Source: Pseudocercospora fijiensis CIRAD86 (lineage: Eukaryota; Ascomycota; Dothideomycetes; Mycosphaerellales; Mycosphaerellaceae). Taken from it: DNA of 64,000 nt. A model generated the notes under the pieces. That model ran no database searches. It was not told the origin of the DNA and saw only the letters and a list, made by a program, of their open reading frames with translations. The translations under genes were made by a program, and so were the position numbers. The stretch spans positions 3,489,733 through 3,553,732 of the forward strand of contig NW_006921539.1 in the NCBI RefSeq assembly GCF_000340215.1, in the 5' to 3' direction. Positions 57,101 to 64,000 of the stretch are shown here, one piece after another. Position 1 is the stretch's first letter; every line of letters starts with the position of its first letter.

Positions 57101-58745
57101 AGGTAATCCCTTAGGGCGTAGGGCCGCCTTTCCCTTAGGGCGCTTAGTAGCTAACTCTACGGCGCTAGTATCGGCGTTAAGCGCGGTAGCGTCGCGTACT
57201 ACTGCGGCGTCCGAGGCATATTAGTACTAATTTACGGCTTCTCCGAGACGCTTAGGAAGGTCCTTGTCGCCCTATACCTGTCCTTAATCGTTACGATAGT
57301 CTATCTACTAGGTATTAGGCTTAACTATCTTAACAATCTTAGTAGGGCCGAGTACTATAGTTACGGTACGCTCTTTCTAGTAACGGCATTCCGTCTAGAA
57401 TCGCGCGGAGGCGGCGTACTACTTAGGGTAGGCTTCTAGTAAATCGGTACTATCGAACGTAACTAGGTCGACGGGCTCGAGTGCAATAATCTTCTCTTAT
57501 ACTTTTACGTATATCGCGGCTGTCTGCTACTAGACTATCGCTTCTACGGTAACGTCCTGTTCCTCCTCGAACTAGCCTAGCAAGTTGTAGCAATTAGCAG
57601 TCTAATTAAGGCGCTCGTCGGCCTGCTCTAGCGTTTCGTCTTCTAGTCTATCTACCGTACGTGCTGCAATCTATACAATCTATACGTATACGGATGTAAG
57701 GTTTAGTTCGGTCTCGTCCTAGCCTAGTATACTAGTAAGGATCTCGTATAGCTTATCGAGGGCGTTCTTTGCGAAGCCGTAGGTAGCTAAGGCGCTTATA
57801 AGTTAAAAGGCGGTCTAGGTATAGGGTACCGCGAAGGGCATACCGTTCTCCTTATAAGACGTTAGAGTAAGGTCGAGCTTAGCGAGCGTCCGGATCGCGT
57901 AGTAGATATCGTAGTTACGGACCTAGTCCGGGATCTCTGCTAGGTCGCAAAACAATTTAGCGTACTAAGGATCGGGGACAATAACGCGGTATCGCTAGCC
58001 GTCCTAAGCGACGTCTAGCTTAGCGTCTAGGAACTAACAGAACTGCGGCAGGCCGAAAAACGTAGCCTAGCTAGCGTAATTACCTATTTCGTAGCCGTTA
58101 ATGCTAGCGCCCTACTATAATAAGATAGCGATACGGCGTAAGGTATTGCGGTCCTTTAGATTAGCTTCGGGGTCGAGTAGTAGTAGTAGCAGGTAGGTAA
58201 GTTCGGAGAGGTCGACTAAGCGAATACGTATAATATATGCCCTATCGGAGCCGTAGTGCTTTAGGAAGAAGTCCTCGAAGGTAATAGGGTTTACCCGAGT
58301 AGTTCTTCCGCGTAATAGCGGGCGCGGCACTAGCGTACGATAGATTCGTGCCTATACCGTAGCGTTAACGAAGTTACTAATGTTTTCTAGTAGCGGCCGG
58401 TCGAGCTCGCGGTATAACTCTACTAGGACCTTATTGTAAGGGATATTGTTAAGGTTCGCCTACGCGATATTTTTAGGCGAGCTAACGTAGTCCTCGTAGT
58501 ACTCGATTTATAGTAGTGCTACGGTAAACAGTAGGCCGCTAACCTTGCGACGCTAAGGTAGCTACTGCTAGCTTAGTTCTAAGAGTTCGTCTTCTTTATA
58601 GGCGTATTACTATTGTATAGGAGGGCCGCGCTTGCCCGCTAGCGGACGGTAGCGCTCGGTACGCTCTATTTTAGGAATAGATAGTATTGTCGGGGCTAGT
58701 CGTTAAGGCGGCGTATGCTTAGTAAGGATATTAGTAATGCTAATA
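54150..58745 (-). pseudogene. Very long unidentified reading frame (about 1500 codons), decayed
   Basis: The minus strand can be followed in one frame for at least 2 kb (checked 55.9-57.2 kb) and apparently from about 58745 to 54150, broken only by TAG/TAA. An intact stretch at 58115-58330 encodes 71 residues (for example F-L-K-H-Y-G-S-D-R-A-Y-I). The middle has an acidic/basic Lys-Glu repeat region duplicated in tandem at about 56853-57030. Lys-rich segments occur at the C-terminus. I could not assign a family. It may be a gag-like or accessory protein of a large element, as it lies just downstream of a minus-strand Gypsy pol. Confidence 0.5.
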
Positions 58746-59259
58746 AATAAGCGGAGAGAATTTAGTATATTGCGTGTACGTAGCAACTAAGAATTTGCAG
58801 CGTTACTAGGGCGTTCTACGCTTGTTATAACGCAAACTTCACCTCGCTTGCGCTGCGCCGTTTATATATACGGTACGGCCCGTCCGATAATAGGACGCGT
58901 CCTGCGTTAACAACAACAATAAGGCGCGTCGCCGCGCGCTTTAGAGCAACAATAGGGGGGGAATAATAAAGTGAACTATTTGCGTTTCAAAACGAAGTAA
59001 AGTAGGGTGCGATTCAATTATAGACAATAATACTATAACGTAATATACCGCGATAGAGATGCCTATTATTGCGTATAGTGCTGCTTAGTTAACCTTCTAT
59101 ATAGCCGTTCTTTAGGAGTTACGCAAGCTAGGCCTCCGAGAAGGCCGAGCCTATAGTTCTCCTACTATTAACTGCGGCGCGCTTAGGGACGGCGCTATCG
59201 GTGCCTGCTATTATAGCGCTTGCTAACGTGCCGCCTACTAACGTAACGCTTGCTATCGT

Positions 59260-62200
59260 AACGCTTGTTATAGGTAGAGGCGATCGTATTCCTAGACAAG
59301 TTCCGCCGAGTCGCGGAGGTTATCGACATCGTATTAAACGTTATACGCGTAACCGTAGCTACGCTACTTAACTAGATACTACGTCTTGCCTCTAGAGACT
59401 CTACGTCCGAGGAGCTTTTCAATCTCGTAATATAGCGCTTTTAGGTACAGGTAGTCGTTATCGAAGGGTGCTTTATCTACTAGGCCCGGCTCTAGTATCT
59501 CTCGGTCGTATAGATTACGGCCCTTAGGGTATAGTTCTAGCTGCGAAACTAAGATTACCGGGTAGATGCGTATTACTAGGGGGAGATCGAGCTCGTACGC
59601 GAGGTTGCTAACTAGGCGTAGCACCTTAAATAGTCTAGTACGCTATGCGGAGAGCTTGCGATTAGGGTTCCCTAGTAGGCGGTATCCCTTATACAGCTTG
59701 AGTAGTACCTTCTAGCCCGTCTTAAAGGAAATAGGGCGATGCTTGCGGTCGTATCGGTCCTTTATTATTGCTACCGCCTACGCGAGAGAGTCCGTAGCCT
59801 AATCGCGTACCTCCTATCTTAATACTAAGTAGTCCTTAGTAGGGAGCTCGGTAAGGGGGTTTAGCGCGTCTAAGTTGGTCTTGAATCCTTAAATTAGAAT
59901 ATTAGGTACCTCTCTAGTCGAGGCGTTTCTAGCGTTATTAAGCTCGGCCTAGATATACGGAAGTGCGTCCGTCTAATTAGCGTCCGGATAATTAGAGGTA
60001 AAGAATCGTAGTGCGATCTCTACGGTCTAATTAGTTCGCTTAGACTAGCCGTCCGACTAAGGGTAGTACGCCGTCGTTGCGAAGAACCTCGTACCTAACT
60101 TCTTAAAGGCTGCTTTTATAAAGTTACTAAACTAAATAGGGTCCCGGTTACCGATTATAATAGCCGGAAGGTTACGCTCTATTTCGATATATCCTTAGAT
60201 CTAATCGCTGCCGTGCTGCTACGCCGTCTACGTTGATTTGCACTTGCGTAGCATAACGCGCTTAGAGTACTTATACGTCTTAGTAAGGAAACTATCGTAG
60301 CTATCCTTGTCGGGTAGCAGGCCGTAAACCTAGTCCGTAGTAATAGCGTACTATAGAATAGGCTAACATTTGATCGGCTGCAATTCGCCGTATAGAGGAT
60401 AGCGGAGCGTCTAGTTTAGGATGTATTCGGAGTAATAAGCGATGTACTTAGAGACTTTGCGTCCGAGCTAGCGTATATAGAAACTAGCGTATAAGCGAGC
60501 GTAAGTGCGGTAATAACCTACGTAGTAATAATGATTGTAGGCTATCTAGAAGACCTCCTTATATAGGGAGCGGGGGATGTATAGTCTCTCTCTACCGTCG
60601 GTGTCGTCCTTAAAATAGATAAGGTCGTCGCGTAAGAAAAAACAAAGTCCTAATAGGCTCGACTCGGCCTCGCCTATAATATTAGCTTCCTTATAATTAG
60701 GGCTATCGTTAGCGTCTAAGGTCCTCTTAGCGGCGGCTCGTAGGCGGCGTTCTTCTACGGCGTTTAGCTAAGCTAGGATTGCGGACTAATAGGGGTCCTT
60801 AGCGTATCCTGCCTTTAAGTCGTCCTTGAATTCGGTAGCGAGTTCTACGAGTACGGAGTAGAAAACTATAGGCTCGTTAGAGGTGTACGTTCGGCCGGAG
60901 TGCTCGTCGATTATAGTAGCGTAAAAGCAAATCGCACCCTCGCTTTCGCATAGGTATATATAGTACGCGTCGATTATATTATTCGCAGGCGCCGGATCGT
61001 CGTATGCTAGGGGATCTAGTGTGTCGTATGCCTAATCTGCCGCTCGGTCGAGGTCCGCTACGAGCCTACTTAAGGCGTCCGGTATTCTATAAAGGCGTCC
61101 TAGGCGGTAGTGCACCTTAAGCTTAGGATACTAAGAGAGGTACTAACTAGCTCGCACTAGACGGAGGTTAAGCTTGTCCGTAGACGTAGTCGTCGCTAGG
61201 CTCGCTACCGTAGTAATACCTAGGGCCGCTATATAGTCGGAGAACACGTATACTAGCTTGCGTACCGCCTAGAGGATTATCCGTACCTTGCGTGCCGTCT
61301 AGACTAAACCGCCAACCTCGAGTTCTATAGCTAGATACCGCTTCTCTACGTCTGTAAGTGCTTTGCTAAGGTATATAATAACTTGTACCTAATCCGCTAG
61401 GAAGCGTACGGCCTTGCTATTCTCGATAGTTAGTTCTAGGTCTCCCTTAACGTAGTATACTACTACGGCGAATCCTCCTACGTAGGTATCTAGGTCGATA
61501 TATATAGGGCGATTAGGGTCCGCGTAATAGGAGAACTTAACATTACGGTACATCTGTCTAAGGATATCGAAGGCCTTGTACTCGGTTTCTAGCGATTTAT
61601 CGGAGTCGAAAGCTAGGGTCCTTATAGCGTAGCGTTTGCGCTTATTTCCTTTGTTAGCTAGGCTAAAGCGTAAGAGCTCCTTCTTGCGGTTCTCGAATAG
61701 TATCGTAATCGTAGAGTAGTATAGAATATACTAGCGTTGCTAGCCGGTTAGTCCTAAATAAAATTCGATGTCCTTTAGTATCGTAGGGAATTTCAAGTCT
61801 AGGATAGCCTAGACCTTTTCCTTATAAGTAGTGTATCCTAGTCCTAACACTCGTTAGCCTAAAAGCTTCGTAGATAGATATACGAGGAACGACTTATACG
61901 GTACGATACTAATGTTCTTGCCTACTAGGCACTCGAACACGGCGTTTAGATACTATAGGTGCTCTTCGAAGGTGCGGGAGTAGATAACAATATCGTCGAT
62001 ATAAGCACGGTAGTAGGATTTGTGTCGCTTAAGGATCTTGTTAAGCTAGCGCTAGATATGTTATACGCTGTTCGAGTAACCTATAATAGCTATATGTATC
62101 TGTTCCTAGCCGCGGTAGCTGTTAATCGCGAATTTACTACGGTCCTTTTCGGCTACTGCCTATTAATAGAAAAACGCGACGGCGTCTACTATTGTAATAT

Positions 62201-64000
62201 AGGTAGAGCCGCGTAGCGCCTTAATAATGTCCTCTTATCTAGGGAGCGGATAAGAATCCTTAACCGTAATCTTGTTTAGGCCTCTAATATCTACGACTGC
62301 ACGTCCTTTACGGACTAGCTTGCCGTCTACTATTATTGTTTTCTAGACTACGAAGACTAGGAACCTAAATTGAGTAGGCTTAGTAGTAAAGGACATCTTT
62401 CCTTATACGTATAGCGGGTCGAACGTCTTGTTTACGACTTCTTTATCGGGGGCGTAGAGTAGGTACGCTACTATAGGAACTTTATCGTTCTTATAGCCTA
62501 GCTTTAGCGTAACTTCTAGGTAGTTAGACTTAGGAATGTCTACCGTAGTGCCCTTGTCCTTCTATAGGTCCTCGTGCTTCTTTACTACGGCCTCGATAAG
62601 TTGTACCTGCTCTTCGGTACCGTAGGCCGTTACGCTATTAAAAAGCTAGGTCTCTTTTATAGGGTTCGGCAGGTCCGGTAGCGGAAGGCCGGCTACGCCG
62701 TAATCTTTAGGCGCGATATAGTAGTAGCCGTAGTAGTTATACTCGCGTATGTACCCTATCTTCGTATATCGTAGCAGAGTCTATAGCTAATCCGTATCGT
62801 TGCGGACCTATACGAAATTTACTACGGCGTCTACGACGGCGGCGTAGATAGTTAGGGCCTTATTCTTAAGCTCCTAGTTTTACGGGTAGAAGGCTATATC
62901 TCGATCTATAGGAAGGTCTGTTCTAAACTAGATAGGCACTAAGGTTATAGTCTGCGGTGCTAGAACGACGTTCTTATCGCCGGAGTGTACAACCGTACGG
63001 AACTTAACGTAATCTTTGCGGCCTACTAGTAGGGGAATCTTCGCCTTTTTATAGGAATTGATCGTTGCGGTACGGTATAGTATATCAATCTTAATGCCCT
63101 CCGGGCCGATAATGTCTATTGCTATAAGAAACTTAGCGCCAAGCTCCTTAACGACGTGTACCTTATAACGCATATAGGCGATAACCTTAGAGCCCTTAAC
63201 GATTCCCGGTACCTAAAAATCGAGATCTACGTACTCGCTAATGTCTGTCGAACCTACGCCCTTAACCTTTAGTAGAGCTACTAAACGCTTACGCTCGATG
63301 TCCGGGCGTATCTAGCGTAGGAAAGCCTTATCGATAAGTAATATAGTAGCGCCTATATCTAGGCAAACCGCGTATTCCGTACCGTCCTTCTATAGGCGCA
63401 CGACTATACGCAGATAATAATAGCTTCGAAACGCGTATCCTCCCTTAACCTTTAGTAATATAGCGGACTTAATAAGCCTAGCGTCCCCCTCTACGCTATC
63501 CTTCTTAGGCGTTAGCTCCGTAGTGTGCTTAGTACGTCTATAGTCCTATAAGAGATTGTTGCTATCGAACTTCGCGCTACAATTTAAGTATAAGAACTTT
63601 AAAGGCTGTATCGTAGCGAAGGGTTCTATAGCTAGAGGAAGGTGCTTGCCGATATATAGAGAAAAGGGCGATAGTAGCGGAACTTCGCTATAGTATACTA
63701 ATACGGAGTCCTAAGAAGAGGCGTTATTATCTACGTCGTCTAATCTATAGTAGATATCTACCTAGTCGTTAAAGTACGCCGGTACGGAGTGCGGGCTTAC
63801 TAGCCTCGCTAAGTAGCGTAAGCTAGATCGTAGGCGTAAGTGTAAACGCGGCTATAAGATAGATATAGGCTCTTCGACTAGAGGCTCCGGTACCTGCTCG
63901 TTAGCGTAATAGTTACGCGGGGCCTTATTGCCTTAGCGGCCGCGTTCTTGCTAACCCTAGGTGTCGCGTACGTCGTTTCGCGCACCCCTATCTTATCGTC
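59260..64000 (-). mobile_element. Ty3/Gypsy pol relic, minus strand, incomplete at window edge
   Basis: Read on the minus strand from the right edge. A protease-like region lies at about 62.93-63.17 kb. RT has Y-I-D-D-I-V-I-Y-S near 61978-62010, and RNase H lies at about 61.3-61.6 kb. Integrase lies at about 60.0-60.55 kb and includes Y-Y-P-Q-S-D-G-Q-S. An integrase tail and chromodomain-like segment lie at about 59.26-59.62 kb. The frames are broken by TAG/TAA. The family differs from both nested elements. No LTR was identified. Confidence 0.8.

Larger units (their letters stand above)
34510..64000. other. RIP-mutated repeat block, right side
   Basis: As in the left block, CA and TG are scarce, TA is frequent and CG is kept. 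Protein frames are broken by TAG/TAA. The transition from the gene island is sharp, just after 34.5 kb. Single relics are listed separately. Confidence 0.85.

Noticed and set aside
61959..62216. 85-codon plus-strand frame
   Set aside because: Antisense to the RT region of the minus-strand Gypsy relic, including its YIDD motif.

Overview
This window looks like nuclear DNA of a filamentous ascomycete, probably a dothideomycete of the Mycosphaerella type. The evidence is short introns (46-93 bp) with GT..CTAAC/CTGAC..AG signals, ascomycete housekeeping proteins, and a strong repeat-induced point mutation (RIP) signature in the repeats. The class and order are inference. The window has a bipartite layout: a gene island of about 24 kb (roughly 10.77-34.51 kb) with normal base composition lies between two blocks of mutated repeats (1-10.77 kb and 34.51-64 kb). 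In those blocks CA and TG are scarce and TA is abundant, CG is kept, and decayed reading frames are broken almost only by TAG/TAA.

Left repeat block. The 3' end of a Ty3/Gypsy chromovirus-like element (pol end, about 1.2 kb of 3' sequence, LTR at 1945-2141) is followed by unidentified repeats, a 20-bp minisatellite and a hairpin repeat. Next comes an inverted 5' piece of the same Gypsy family (LTR 5052-5247, gag start), then a decayed RecQ-type helicase on the minus strand (about 6.9-9.81 kb). A weak tRNA-like sequence sits at the border with the gene island.

Gene island. Recognisable genes are a DJ-1/PfpI protein, ORC4 (origin recognition), VMA9 (V-ATPase subunit e), ARV1 (sterol/GPI homeostasis), a Kha1-like cation/proton antiporter and an RpiB-type sugar-phosphate isomerase. 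Three small secreted proteins are candidate effectors, and one carries 10 cysteines and lies within 0.5 kb of the right repeat block. Three genes (20.15-22.90, 23.14-24.09 and 28.08-29.33 kb) form a local family. Each has an N-terminal coiled coil or helical region, a phase-0 intron in its 5' part, and one or two copies of a W-x4-C-x2-C-[GH]-A-N...L-x2-H-x4-H zinc-finger-like module. I do not recognise this family.

Right repeat block. A degenerate 25-bp tandem array is followed by a decayed minus-strand reading frame with a clear histone H3 fold (37.53 to about 38.7 kb). Next is a three-level nest. A Fot1/pogo-like transposase is split by a 7.1-kb Gypsy element (196-bp LTRs 39420-39615 and 52780-52975, target duplication AATTA). 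That element is itself split by a 6.4-kb Gypsy element (173-bp LTRs 41770-41942 and 48025-48197, target duplication GCCTC). All LTR differences within each pair (8 and 4) are CpA/TpA-type transitions, so the copies differ only by RIP-like changes. To the right lie an unidentified minus-strand frame of about 1500 codons (54.15-58.75 kb) and another minus-strand Gypsy pol relic that runs off the window.
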